Shown one piece after another: positions 1 to 8,150 of a DNA stretch of 12,775 nucleotides. Source of the stretch: Pseudomonadota bacterium (GTDB lineage Bacteria > Pseudomonadota > Alphaproteobacteria > Caulobacterales > Caulobacteraceae). Location of the stretch: positions 1-12,775 of the forward strand of contig JAFAEC010000145.1 of the NCBI GenBank assembly GCA_023424215.1. The letters are read 5' to 3'. The translations under genes were made by a program, and so were the position numbers. The notes under the pieces are model-generated. The model worked only from the letters and a program-made list of their open reading frames with translations, had not been told where the DNA came from and made no database searches. Each line of letters starts with the position of its first letter. Positions within the stretch are counted from its first letter, which is position 1.

Positions 1-765
1 CGGGCGACGTGCGCCGCGCTCGCGGGCCGGGCGGGCCTCGGCCTGGGCCTCCGCAGCGGCCGGGGCGGGGGCGGCCTCCTCGTGGCCTTCCTCGGCTTGC
101 GCGGCCGGAGCCTCGCCGCCTTCGCGATCGGTCTCGAAACGACGGTTGCGCTCGTCGCGACGACGCTCCCAGCGTTCCCGGCGGCTTTCGCGGCGCCCGC
201 CCTCGCGGGACTCGCCGCCCTCGCCCTCGGCGCGGTGTTCGCGAGGCTCGCGCGACTCACGGGGCTCGCGGTCGTCGCGGTCGCGCCATTCACGGCGCTC
301 GCCGTCCTGGCCCTGTCCCTGACTCTGGCGTTCGCGACGCTCGTCCTGCTCGCGCTGGCGGCGCTCCTGTTCGGCGGCGCGGTCGGCCTCGGCCTGCTGG
401 GCGGCGAGGATGGCGGCGGCCTGGGCGCCCGACTCGTCCTCGAAGTCGATGTCGAAACCCTGGCCGGCCAGTTCGCGCTGGGCGATCTCGCTGACCGGGC
501 GGGCCGGCTGCAGGGCGCGCAGGACGCGGAAATAGTGCTCGGCGTGCTGGGTGTAGTTCTCGGCCAGAACGCGGTCGCCGGAAGCGGCGGCGTCGCGGGC
601 CAGTTGCATGTAGCGCTCGTAGACGGTCTGGGCGTTGCCGCGAACCTTGATGTTCTCGGGACCCTGGGAGTCCCACGAACGGTTCGGATTGGTGGCGTTG
701 GCGTTGCCGCCGCCCGGCTTCCTGTTGCGTCCGCGCTGACGCTTCATGCCCTTGAAATCTCTCAT
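1..765 (-). CDS. DUF4167 domain protein, C-terminus beyond window
   Basis: The protein opens MRDFKGMKRQRGRNRK and has 255 codons in the window with no stop, so the C-terminus lies beyond position 1. Residues about 28-100 contain NPNRSWDSQGPENIKVRGNA followed by TVYERYMQLARDAAASGDRV and HAEHYFRVL, which is the DUF4167 signature of Alphaproteobacteria. After it come Gln-rich and Arg/Glu-rich low-complexity sequence (runs such as REPRESREPREHR) and then an Ala/Pro/Glu tail, so most of the visible length is probably disordered. The function of the family is not established; the very basic N-terminus and R/E-rich tail would suit RNA or nucleoprotein contact, but that is inference. It lies downstream of prmC on the same strand after a 288-bp gap, and a family neighbourhood with prfA and prmC is common. 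The ATG at 765 has only a poor Shine-Dalgarno. Confidence 0.9.
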   Translation of the reverse strand, partial: MRDFKGMKRQRGRNRKPGGGNANATNPNRSWDSQGPENIKVRGNAQTVYERYMQLARDAAASGDRVLAENYTQHAEHYFRVLRALQPARPVSEIAQRELAGQGFDIDFEDESGAQAAAILAAQQAEADRAAEQERRQREQDERRERQSQGQGQDGERREWRDRDDREPRESREPREHRAEGEGGESREGGRRESRRERWERRRDERNRRFETDREGGEAPAAQAEEGHEEAAPAPAAAEAQAEARPARERGARRP

Positions 766-996
766 CGGACGCTACCGTGCCTCGGTGGGTAAGGGCGGAC
801 CGGAGCGCTGTGCGCCCGGCGCCGTCCGTCTTCGTCTTCCGCTTCGGTCGGGGCCCATCCCCGCTGACGATGTGATCGGAATTCGGGTGTCGCCCTGTGG
901 TCCGCCGGGCGACCGGCCCGACCGTCACTGCCCTGGACACGCGCGCGGCAGAACCTTCAGCGGTCCGAGCGTGCGGTTTGGGTGGGAGACGAGGAA

Positions 997-1025
997 GACT
1001 TAGCGCGGGATCGTGGCGTTTCCAA
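997..1025 (-). promoter_or_regulatory. Candidate housekeeping promoter for the DUF4167 gene
   Basis: Read on the minus strand, TTGGAAA (1025-1019), a 14-base spacer and GCTAAGTC (1004-997) resemble the Caulobacter sigma-73 consensus TTGACGS-N10-14-GCTANAWC: the -10 matches 7 of 8 positions and the -35 is weak. Transcription from it would give a leader of roughly 225 bases before the ATG at 765. That leader (766-996) can fold into several GC-rich hairpins, but I see no riboswitch I recognise and no small ORF with a good ribosome-binding site. Confidence 0.35.
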
Positions 1026-1053
1026 GAGGCTTTCGCGTGGGACGCGCGGGGCG

Positions 1054-1947
1054 TCACATCTTCGGGATCGGGTTGGTCCGGGGGTCGGGCCCATTGGTCA
1101 CCACGCGATCGCGGTCGGACAGGTCCTTGACCACGATGACGTCCTCGAAGCCTTCGGCCTCGAACATCGCCTTCACCTGCGGGCCCTGGTCCCAGCCGAT
1201 CTCGACGGCGAAGAAGCCGCCGGGCCTGAGGATGCGACGGATCTCGGGGGCGAGCTCGCGATAGGCCTGGAGGCCGTCGGGGCCGCCGTCGAGCGCCAGA
1301 TGCGGGTCGTGGTCGCGCACCTCGGGGTCGAGCCCGGCGATGTCGCCGCTGGGGATGTAGGGCGGGTTCGACACCACCAGATCGAAGCTGTGGTCGCCGA
1401 AGCCGGTCGCCCACTCCGTGCGGATGAAGTCGCAGCGGTTCTCCAGCCCCAGGTTGGCGGCGTTCTCGCGCGCGACGGCGAGCGCCTCGGTGGACACGTC
1501 CGTGCCGACCCCGCGGGCGCCGGCGCGCTCGGCGAGGGTCGCCAGCAGGATCGCCCCCGAGCCGGTGCCGAGATCGATCATGGTGAAGGCCTCGTGCGGG
1601 GCATAGGCCAGCATGACCACGTCGAGGATGGCCTCGGTGTCGGGGCGGGGGCTGAGCACGTCCGGCGTGACGTTCAGCATGATCTTCCAGAAGCCCTTGC
1701 GGCCGAGGATGCGCGACACCGGCTCGCGCTTCAGCCGGCGCTCCACATAGCCGTCGAGGGCCGTCTGCTGGGCGGCGGTGAGGGTGCGGTAGGGGTCGGT
1801 GAGAATCTCGGCGCGGGTGCAGCCGGCGGCGACCTCGAGCAGCAGGCGGGCGTCGATCGACGGGCTGTCGATGCGGCCGTCCTTGAGGCGGGCCTGGGCG
1901 GCCTTCCAGGCGGTGAGCAGGGTCGGGGCGGCGGCGGCGTCGGTCAT
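1054..1947 (-). CDS. prmC: Release factor glutamine methyltransferase PrmC (HemK)
   Basis: A SAM-dependent methyltransferase of 297 residues that N5-methylates the glutamine of the GGQ motif in release factors RF1 and RF2, improving peptide release in the cytoplasm. The N-terminal helical substrate-binding domain is residues 1-about 85. The Rossmann-like methyltransferase domain carries the SAM-binding motif DLGTGSGAI (125-133), the acidic GTDVS (148-152) and the family-defining NPPY (194-197), which positions the target glutamine. Length and motif order are normal. The ATG at 1947 gives the usual N-terminus just before the helical domain; the frame stays open far upstream, but there it is antisense to the yihY-like gene. 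No clear Shine-Dalgarno is visible. Its substrate gene, prfA, is on the same strand, but a plus-strand gene lies between them, so prmC must be transcribed from the 84-bp divergent region 1948-2031. Confidence 0.95.
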   Translation of the reverse strand: MTDAAAAPTLLTAWKAAQARLKDGRIDSPSIDARLLLEVAAGCTRAEILTDPYRTLTAAQQTALDGYVERRLKREPVSRILGRKGFWKIMLNVTPDVLSPRPDTEAILDVVMLAYAPHEAFTMIDLGTGSGAILLATLAERAGARGVGTDVSTEALAVARENAANLGLENRCDFIRTEWATGFGDHSFDLVVSNPPYIPSGDIAGLDPEVRDHDPHLALDGGPDGLQAYRELAPEIRRILRPGGFFAVEIGWDQGPQVKAMFEAEGFEDVIVVKDLSDRDRVVTNGPDPRTNPIPKM

Positions 1948-2031
1948 GCCGGAGGGCTTGGCGCGAGCGGGCGCGGATTTCAAGCGCCGCCGGCGCTGGA
2001 ACGCGCCGCCAGCGCAGCCGTTGTCGCGCGG

Positions 2032-3255
2032 ATGCAGGGAAAGTCGGGACGAAGGGCCGGGCTCGGCCTCTGGGGAGCGATCGGAGCCGTGGCCGGGGGG
2101 CTGGCCGCGGGGGCCGGGGCCGCGCACCTGCTCTACACCCGCGGACACAAGTACGGCATCGAGCTGCGGCCGCCGCGGCCGGAGCCGCTGCCGCCCCGGG
2201 CGCCGACTCCGGAGGACTTCGAGGCCAGGGAGCCCGGCCGCGGACGGCTGGCGCGGCGGCCGGAGCACATTCCGCACAAGGGCTGGATCGACATCTTCTG
2301 GCGCGTCGGCGCCTCCTACTTCGGCGACCGGGTCGGCTTCGTGGCCGGGGGCGTGACCTTCTTCGCCGTGCTGTCGCTGTTCCCGACGCTGGCCGCCTTC
2401 GTGACCATCTACGGCCTGTTCGCCGATCCGTACGACGCCTGGGACCGGCTGCAATTCCTCTCCACCGTGCTGCCGCAGGGGGTGGCCGAGTTCATCGGCG
2501 GGGAGATGCAGCGGCTGGCGGAGAACTCGACCACCGAGCTGACCTTCACCCTGGCGTGGACGCTGGCGCTGTCGTTGTGGACCGCCAACGGGGCCATCAA
2601 GGTGCTCTTCTACGGGCTGAACGTCGCCTACCACGAGGTCGAGCGGCGCAACCTGATAAAGTACAACCTGGTGTGCATGGGCTTCACCCTGTCGGGGCTG
2701 TTCGCGGTGCTGATCACGGCCGGCCTCGTGGTCGGCGTGCCGGTGGTGCTGGGCGTGTTCGGCCTGGCCGAGGAGTGGGCCTATCTGGCGCCGTTGCGCT
2801 GGCCGGCGCTGCTGGCGGTGTACGTCGCGGCCCTGACCATCATCTACCGCTTCGGGCCGTGCCGGGCGCGGGCCCGGTGGCGCTGGCTGACCCCCGGCGC
2901 GCTCTTCGCCGCCCTGCTCAGCCTCGGCCTGTCGCTGGGGTTCAGCTGGTACCTGCAGACCTTCGTCCGCACCGCCTCCTACGGGCCGCTGGCGGCGATG
3001 ATGGGTTTCCTGCTGTGGACCTGGCTGAGCGTGCAGATCATCCTGATGGGGGCGGAGCTGAACGCCGAGATCGAGCACCAGACGGCGCTCGACACCACCA
3101 CCGGGGCCCCGATGCCGATCGGCGAGCGAGGCGCGGTGATGGCCGACAGCATCGGTCCGCGGCGCGGCAACCCGGCGGCCCTGGCCTTCACCCTGAAGCA
3201 CGCCGAGGCGCTTTCGGACCGGCTGCTGAGGCGGAAGATCCGGCCGCCGAAATAG
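2032..3255 (+). CDS. YihY/BrkB family inner-membrane protein
   Basis: A polytopic membrane protein of 407 residues. Residues about 9-35 form a Gly/Ala-rich hydrophobic helix, followed by a Pro-rich cytoplasmic or linker segment (46-82). The YihY/BrkB domain then starts at KGWIDIFWRVGASYFGDRVG (83-102) and continues with GVTFFAVLSLFPTLAAFVTI, LTFTLAWTLALSLWTANGAI and several further transmembrane helices, with the conserved TASYGPLAAMMGFLLWTWLS block near the end and the GAELNAEIEHQ signature after it. Family members are called virulence factor BrkB or ribonuclease BN in older annotation, but RNase BN activity was wrongly assigned to yihY and the true role is unknown. The ATG at 2032 is the first methionine ahead of the first helix; no strong Shine-Dalgarno is visible, so the exact start is uncertain. 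It ends 3 bases from the end of convergent prfA and is divergent from prmC. Confidence 0.9.
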   Translation: MQGKSGRRAGLGLWGAIGAVAGGLAAGAGAAHLLYTRGHKYGIELRPPRPEPLPPRAPTPEDFEAREPGRGRLARRPEHIPHKGWIDIFWRVGASYFGDRVGFVAGGVTFFAVLSLFPTLAAFVTIYGLFADPYDAWDRLQFLSTVLPQGVAEFIGGEMQRLAENSTTELTFTLAWTLALSLWTANGAIKVLFYGLNVAYHEVERRNLIKYNLVCMGFTLSGLFAVLITAGLVVGVPVVLGVFGLAEEWAYLAPLRWPALLAVYVAALTIIYRFGPCRARARWRWLTPGALFAALLSLGLSLGFSWYLQTFVRTASYGPLAAMMGFLLWTWLSVQIILMGAELNAEIEHQTALDTTTGAPMPIGERGAVMADSIGPRRGNPAALAFTLKHAEALSDRLLRRKIRPPK

Positions 3256-3258
3256 GCC

Positions 3259-4326
<1,068 letters not shown>

Positions 4327-4334
4327 GGATGGAG

Positions 4335-4339
4335 CCTCC
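4335..4339 (-). promoter_or_regulatory. Ribosome-binding site that fixes the TTG start of prfA
   Basis: On the minus strand GGAGG (4339-4335) is followed by eight bases and then TTG (4326-4324). This good match and spacing is the reason for choosing the rare TTG start. Further upstream, TCGACAG-N15-GCTAAGGA (about 4382-4353) is a weak candidate promoter resembling the Caulobacter sigma-73 pattern. Confidence 0.7.
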
Positions 4340-4411
4340 GGGACGGGAGGGCGTCCTTAGCGCGGGGGGCCGCGGTCTGTCGATGCGGACGGGCGCCTCC
4401 GCCGGACGACG

Positions 4412-4445
4412 AAAAGGGCGGGACGGAAATATCCGCCCCGCCCTT
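4412..4445 (-). terminator. Rho-independent terminator of the lipoprotein gene
   Basis: Bases 4414-4422 (AAGGGCGGG) pair perfectly with 4437-4445, then one mismatch, then a further CGG/CCG pairing, closing on an A/T-rich loop at 4427-4432. Read on the minus strand the 3' arm ends CCCGCCCTTTTCG, giving a short U-tract; the plus strand has none, so the orientation is minus. The stem begins at the last base of the TGA stop codon of the lipoprotein gene, and it insulates prfA from that gene. Confidence 0.8.
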
Positions 4446-4960
4446 CAACGGCCTTCAGAGGTCAGGATCGTCGCTTCAGGACGGGCTCCGGCGGCGGCGG
4501 CCGCCACCTGCCGGGCGCGCTCGGCCTCGGCGGCCTGCCACGCGGCCTCTTCGGCCGGGGTCCGCAGGGTGACGACCAGCGGATTGGGCGTCAGGTCGTT
4601 CATGGCGCCGGAGGAGGCGTCGACCACGCCGCCGACGATGCCGCCGAAGATGACGTTGCCGGCCAGGCCCGCGGCCCCGCCGCCCGAGATGCCGCTGCTG
4701 ACCTCGTGGGTCTGGCTCACATAGCCGTCGAGAGAGACGGTGGCGCGGAACTCGTCCTTGCGCGGCATGCGGAAGGTGCACGGCGTGGCGTCGCACTGGA
4801 AGCCGTTCGAGGTCGAGACGCGCGCGCCCGGCGGGGTGCTCTCGACGGTGAATTCCTGGCTGGAGCCGCGCGTGATGGTGGCGCAGGCAGGAAGGGTCAG
4901 GGCGACGGCGGCGAGCGCCATCGCGCGCGCGCCGAGGCGCACGGTGCGGTTGGAAATCAT
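4445..4960 (-). CDS. Small outer-membrane-type lipoprotein with PEGA-like segment
   Basis: A 171-residue predicted lipoprotein of unknown role. A basic N-terminus and hydrophobic stretch (RAMALAAVALTLPAC) end in the lipobox LPAC, with Cys26 as the expected lipidated residue. The mature part reads ATITRGSSQEFTVESTPPGA, followed by TSNGFQCDATPCTFRMPRKD and VSLDGYVSQTHEV, which looks like a single PEGA-like surface domain with two cysteines (in QCDATPC) likely to form a disulfide. Then comes a Gly-rich hydrophobic segment (GISGGGAAGLAGNVIFGGIV) resembling a glycine-zipper, and an Ala-rich tail. The ATG at 4960 is chosen because it gives a normal lipoprotein signal; an in-frame TTG at 4996 lies inside a terminator-like hairpin and is rejected. 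No clear Shine-Dalgarno is visible (only TTGGGG). It lies 129 bases downstream of the GST gene, with a terminator-like hairpin between. Confidence 0.8.
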   Translation of the reverse strand: MISNRTVRLGARAMALAAVALTLPACATITRGSSQEFTVESTPPGARVSTSNGFQCDATPCTFRMPRKDEFRATVSLDGYVSQTHEVSSGISGGGAAGLAGNVIFGGIVGGVVDASSGAMNDLTPNPLVVTLRTPAEEAAWQAAEAERARQVAAAAAGARPEATILTSEGR

Positions 4961-4970
4961 GGAAGCCCCA

Positions 4971-4999
4971 AGAGAAAACGGCTTGCCCCCCGGCAAGCC
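4971..4999 (-). terminator. Terminator-like hairpin in the lipoprotein gene leader
   Basis: Bases 4980-4987 (GGCTTGCC) and 4992-4999 (GGCAAGCC) form a perfect 8-bp stem with a CCCC loop. On the minus strand the stem is followed by GTTTTCTCT, an intrinsic-terminator layout. It lies downstream of the GST stop codon and only 19 bases before the ATG of the lipoprotein gene, so it either ends GST transcripts or sits at the 5' end of the lipoprotein mRNA. A TTGACC (5035-5030, minus) could be the -35 of a promoter starting transcription near the hairpin, but its -10 is poor. Confidence 0.65.
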
Positions 5000-5089
5000 T
5001 GATCTCTACCTGCCATTGCACAAATCGGCGGTCAACGACCAAAGGTTAGGGGTGTGCGCGAGCCGGCTGACGGCCGCTCCGACGCCGTC

Positions 5090-5686
5090 CTAGGCCGGTC
5101 GGGTGGCGACGAAGCCGGGGCGCCGCTCCATGGCCTCGGTGAAGGCGGCCAGCCGCGGCCGGTCGCGCGACCAATCGAAGTCGGGGTGGCGGAAGCCGAT
5201 CCAGGTGGTCGCCACGGCGGCGGTGATCGTGCCCATGTGCAGGTCGTCGGCCCGCAGGTCGGAGGCCTCCAGCGCGTCGAGGGCCCGGGCCATGTTGTCG
5301 GTCCAGCGCGCGATCCACGACGGGGACCGCTCGCTCTCCGGCCGGCGCTTCTCCAGCACCAGTTTGACGCCCATCTCCAGCGCCCCGTTGGCGAGGGTTT
5401 CGATGCGGCGGACCCGGAGCCGGTCGGGGCCGTCCTCGGGCAGGAGCCGCGGGCCGGAGCCGAGCGCGTCGAGGTATTCGCAGATCACCGGGCTGTCGTT
5501 GAGCGGCAGGCCATCCTCGGCGATCAGGGTCGGGACCTGCACCACCGGATTGGCCGCGAGCAGGGCCGGGTCGTTGGCGTAGGGATCGGCGACGATCTCC
5601 TCGACGCGATCCGCCAGCCCCTTCTCGCGCGCCACGATGCGGCATTTGCGGGCGTAGGGCGACGGGGCGGTGATGTAGAGCTTCAT
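5090..5686 (-). CDS. Glutathione S-transferase family protein
   Basis: A 198-residue soluble GST-fold protein expected to conjugate or reduce substrates with glutathione. The N-terminal thioredoxin-like domain has MKLYITAPSPYARKCRIVAR with Ser9 in the catalytic position, the cis-proline in QVPTLI (Pro52) and the glutathione gamma-glutamyl-binding NDSPVICEYLD (Ser65 within). The C-terminal all-helical domain follows from about residue 90 (RRIETLANGALEMGVKLVLE to the end). Length is normal. The ATG at 5686 is preferred because the family begins directly with the first beta strand; a GTG at 5728 would add 14 residues without support. A GCTAAGG sequence at 5735-5729 on the minus strand resembles a Caulobacter -10 element but has no convincing -35. 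The substrate is unknown; the neighbours do not reveal it. Confidence 0.92.
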   Translation of the reverse strand: MKLYITAPSPYARKCRIVAREKGLADRVEEIVADPYANDPALLAANPVVQVPTLIAEDGLPLNDSPVICEYLDALGSGPRLLPEDGPDRLRVRRIETLANGALEMGVKLVLEKRRPESERSPSWIARWTDNMARALDALEASDLRADDLHMGTITAAVATTWIGFRHPDFDWSRDRPRLAAFTEAMERRPGFVATRPA

Positions 5687-5848
5687 GGCGACCTGGGTGT
5701 GGGCGAGAACCGCGGCTGGGAGGATCACCCTTAGCCCATGATCCCGTCCTGACGAACCGCCCGGCGGACCGCGCCGCGTGACACGGTTTTAAGGTGCGCG
5801 GCGCGGGCGGGCGCGCTAGCCATGCTGGCGCTTCACCGAGGGGGTTCC

Positions 5849-6778
5849 ATGCTGTTCCGTTCGATCGCCGCCGCCGCGGCGCTTCTCGCCGTCGTCGGGC
5901 CCGCCGCCGCGCAGGAGGTCGATCTCCGCGCCCAGGTCGCGGCCTATGTCCAGCCGACCAACGAGGCGCGCACCCGTGTGGTGGTCGAGCAGGTCCGCGC
6001 CGCGGGCTTCGAGCCCACGGTCGAGACCTTCGCCGGCGGCAATCGCCAGACCGGCGAGATTGAGGGCCGCAACGTGGTCTTCACCATCGGGGAGGGCGAG
6101 CGCGAGATCCTGCTGACCGCCCACTACGACGCGGTGGTGCTGCGCGACGGGACGATGTCGCAAGGGGTGGTCGACAACGCCGCCTCGGTGGTCGGGGTGA
6201 TCGAGGCGGCCAGGCGGCTGCGCGACGCCGATCTGGACCACCGCGTGCGGGTCATCCTGTTCGACCAGGAGGAGCTGGGCCTGATCGGCGCGCGCAAGTG
6301 GATCGAGACCCACGGCCTGGCCAATGTCGCCGCGGTGGTGAACTCCGACGTCGCCGCCTATGGCGACACGATGATGTACGGCCTCAACAACGGGGCCCAG
6401 TCGGCGGGCATGGTGCGGGCGGTGCGCGAAGTCTGCGCCGAGCGGGCCATGCACTGCGTCGGTTTCCCGGTCTATCCGCCGTCGGACGACCGCGCCTTCT
6501 CGGGCGCCGGGCTGAGCGAGGCGGGGGAGGCCGGCGCGACCGACCGCGTGCCGACCGTGTCGCTGGGCTTCCAGGATCATGTCGGCGCCCACCAGATGTG
6601 GCTGGCCTTCAACGGCGGTGAGACGAACGGGCTGGCCGAGGGCTTCGTGCCCCGGGTGTTCCAGCTGATCCATTCGGCGGACGACACCATGGAGCGGGTC
6701 GACCCGGCGACGGTGCGGCTGGCGGCCGAGACCTATGCTGCGGTGGTGGCCCGACTGGACGACCAGCTGGGCGACTGA
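5849..6778 (+). CDS. Exported M28 family zinc aminopeptidase
   Basis: A 309-residue secreted metallopeptidase. The signal peptide MLFRSIAAAAALLAVVGPAA ends in an AAAQ cleavage context near residue 21. The co-catalytic zinc site of family M28 is complete: His92 and Asp94 in TAHYDAV, bridging Asp109 in QGVVDNAAS, catalytic Glu141 and ligand Glu142 in FDQEELGLIGARKW, Asp167 in VVNSDVAAYGD, and the last histidine His275 in LIHSADDTMERV. It should remove N-terminal residues from peptides in the periplasm or medium. The ATG at 5849 is chosen over the in-frame ATG at 5822 because it starts the signal peptide directly and has GAGGGGG (5838-5844) upstream, though the spacing of four bases is short. 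It is divergent from the GST gene and followed, 118 bases later, by argD. Confidence 0.92.
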   Translation: MLFRSIAAAAALLAVVGPAAAQEVDLRAQVAAYVQPTNEARTRVVVEQVRAAGFEPTVETFAGGNRQTGEIEGRNVVFTIGEGEREILLTAHYDAVVLRDGTMSQGVVDNAASVVGVIEAARRLRDADLDHRVRVILFDQEELGLIGARKWIETHGLANVAAVVNSDVAAYGDTMMYGLNNGAQSAGMVRAVREVCAERAMHCVGFPVYPPSDDRAFSGAGLSEAGEAGATDRVPTVSLGFQDHVGAHQMWLAFNGGETNGLAEGFVPRVFQLIHSADDTMERVDPATVRLAAETYAAVVARLDDQLGD

Positions 6779-6842
6779 CCGGCGAGTTTGGGGCGGTGTT
6801 GACTAAGCCCCGGCCCCGTCCGACAAGGCTTCACCCTTTCAC

Positions 6843-6880
6843 CGGCTCCGTCGCGCATCGCGGCGGGGCCGTTCTCTCTT
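6843..6880 (+). promoter_or_regulatory. Leader hairpin with pyrimidine tract before argD
   Basis: Bases 6843-6855 pair with 6859-6871 to form a 13-bp stem with a three-base loop (CAT). Two of the pairs are G-U in the plus-strand RNA, so the stem is intact only in the sense transcript. It is followed by TTCTCTCTT and then the argD Shine-Dalgarno, giving a terminator-like or translation-controlling leader. Bases 6811-6818 (CGGCCCCG) can pair instead with the 3' arm at 6864-6871, so two exclusive structures are possible. A weak upstream frame starting GTG at 6796 encodes KPRPRPTR just before the hairpin, but it has no good ribosome-binding site. Confidence 0.5.
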
Positions 6881-6881
6881 C

Positions 6882-6888
6882 AGGAGGT
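6882..6888 (+). promoter_or_regulatory. Strong Shine-Dalgarno fixing the GTG start of argD
   Basis: AGGAGGT lies eight bases ahead of GTG at 6897. The match is essentially full-length, which makes the GTG the clear start. Confidence 0.85.
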
Positions 6889-6896
6889 ACCGTCCC

Positions 6897-8090
6897 GTGT
6901 CCACCGAACATCTGATGGGTGTCTACAACCGCGCGCCGCTGGAGGTGGAGCGTGGGCAGGGCGCCCGGCTGTGGTCGACCGACGGGACCGAATACCTCGA
7001 CTGCGTGGCCGGCATTTCGACCAACGGCCTGGGCCACGCCCATCCGAAGCTGGTGCAGGCGGTGACCGAGCAGGCGCAGAAGCTCTGGCACGTCTCGAAC
7101 ATCTTCCGCATCCCGGGCCAGGAAAAGCTGGCCGACATGCTGTGCGAGAACAGCTTCGCCGACGTGGTGTTCTTCACCAACTCGGGCACCGAGGCGGTCG
7201 AATGCGCGCTGAAGACGGCGCGCAAGTTCCACGTCGCCAACGGCCAGCCGGAGCGGATCGACGTCTACGGCTTCGACGGCTCGTTCCACGGCCGAACCTA
7301 CGGGGCCATCAATGCGGCGGCCAATCCGAGCTACACCAACGGCTTCGGCCCGCCGATGGAAGGCTTCCACCAGCTGGTCTGGGGCGACCGCGAGGCGCTG
7401 GAGGCGGCGTTCCGCAATCCGACCACGGCGGCGATCATCCTCGAGCCGGTGCAGGGCGAGGGCGGCTGCCGCGCCACGCCCGACGAGGACCTGCGCTGGA
7501 TGCGCCAGATGGCCGACGAGACCGGCGTGCTGATCATCTTCGACGAGGTCCAGTGCGGCATGGGCCGGACCGGCAAGCTGTGGGCCCATGAGTGGGCCGG
7601 CATGACGCCTGACATCATGGCCGTGGCCAAGGCGCTGGGCGGCGGCTTCCCGGTCGGGGCCTGCCTGGCCACCGCCGAGGCGGCCAAGGGCATGACCGTC
7701 GGCGTGCACGGCTCGACCTTCGGCGGCAACCCGCTGGCCATGGCCGTCGGCCAGGCGGCCCTGTCCGAGATCACGAAGCCGGAGACCCTGGCCCACGTCA
7801 ACGAGATCGCCGGCTATCTGAAGCAGCAGCTGCACGGTCTGAAGGAGCGCTTCCCGGACGTCATCGTCGACGTGCGCGGCAAGGGCCTGCTGATCGGCGT
7901 CAAGCTGGTCCCGAACAATCGCGAGTTCATGGGCTGGGCGCGCGACGAGCAGCGCCTGCTGGTGGCCGGCGGCGGCGACAACTGCGTGCGCATGCTGCCG
8001 CCGCTGATCCTGACGCTGGAGGAGGCGCGCGACGCGATCGAGCGTTTCGAGAAGACCTGCGAGTTCGCGCGCGGCAAGCTGGGGGCCTGA
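6897..8090 (+). CDS. argD: Acetylornithine aminotransferase (class III, PLP)
   Basis: ArgD (397 residues) converts N-acetylglutamate 5-semialdehyde and glutamate to N-acetylornithine and 2-oxoglutarate, the fourth step of arginine synthesis; many ArgD proteins also serve as succinyldiaminopimelate transaminase for lysine. Class III aminotransferase features are all present: TNSGTEAVECALKTARKFH (94-112) for PLP phosphate binding, GSFHGRTYGA (128-137), EPVQGEGG, FDEVQCGMGRTGKLWAHEW with the PLP-contacting Asp, AKALGGGFPVG with the Schiff-base Lys245, and HGSTFGGNPLA. Length and motif spacing are normal. The GTG start has a near-perfect Shine-Dalgarno. The context with argF downstream supports ArgD over other ornithine or GABA aminotransferases. 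It is probably regulated at its leader hairpin. Confidence 0.95.
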   Translation: MSTEHLMGVYNRAPLEVERGQGARLWSTDGTEYLDCVAGISTNGLGHAHPKLVQAVTEQAQKLWHVSNIFRIPGQEKLADMLCENSFADVVFFTNSGTEAVECALKTARKFHVANGQPERIDVYGFDGSFHGRTYGAINAAANPSYTNGFGPPMEGFHQLVWGDREALEAAFRNPTTAAIILEPVQGEGGCRATPDEDLRWMRQMADETGVLIIFDEVQCGMGRTGKLWAHEWAGMTPDIMAVAKALGGGFPVGACLATAEAAKGMTVGVHGSTFGGNPLAMAVGQAALSEITKPETLAHVNEIAGYLKQQLHGLKERFPDVIVDVRGKGLLIGVKLVPNNREFMGWARDEQRLLVAGGGDNCVRMLPPLILTLEEARDAIERFEKTCEFARGKLGA

Positions 8091-8106
8091 GGCCCCGGCG
8101 CGAAGG

Positions 8107-8150
8107 GGTTCATCACAACGATCACGACGATGCACAGCGAACACGACGGG
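8107..8150 (+). repeat. Left arm of 44/45-bp inverted repeat
   Basis: The first 19 bases, GGTTCATCACAACGATCAC, are the exact reverse complement of 8593-8611. The remainder matches 8567-8592 except for three substitutions (8126, 8131, 8137) and one single-base gap, giving 41 identical columns of 45. The substitutions at 8126 and 8137 are G opposite T and remain G-U pairs in RNA. The arm holds 9-base near-repeats (ATCACAACG, ATCACGACG) and contains the first possible ATG of the GxxExxY gene at 8130. Confidence 0.92.

Noticed and set aside
982..2031. Upstream extension of the YihY-family gene
   Set aside because: The in-frame sequence is an antisense reading of prmC; the family starts near the first hydrophobic helix, at 2032.
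4961..4996. Upstream TTG start for the lipoprotein gene
   Set aside because: It lies within a terminator-like hairpin and would put extra residues in front of a normal lipoprotein signal peptide.
5687..5728. Upstream GTG start for the GST gene
   Set aside because: Family members begin directly with the first beta strand (MKLY...), and the extra 14 residues have no supporting Shine-Dalgarno.
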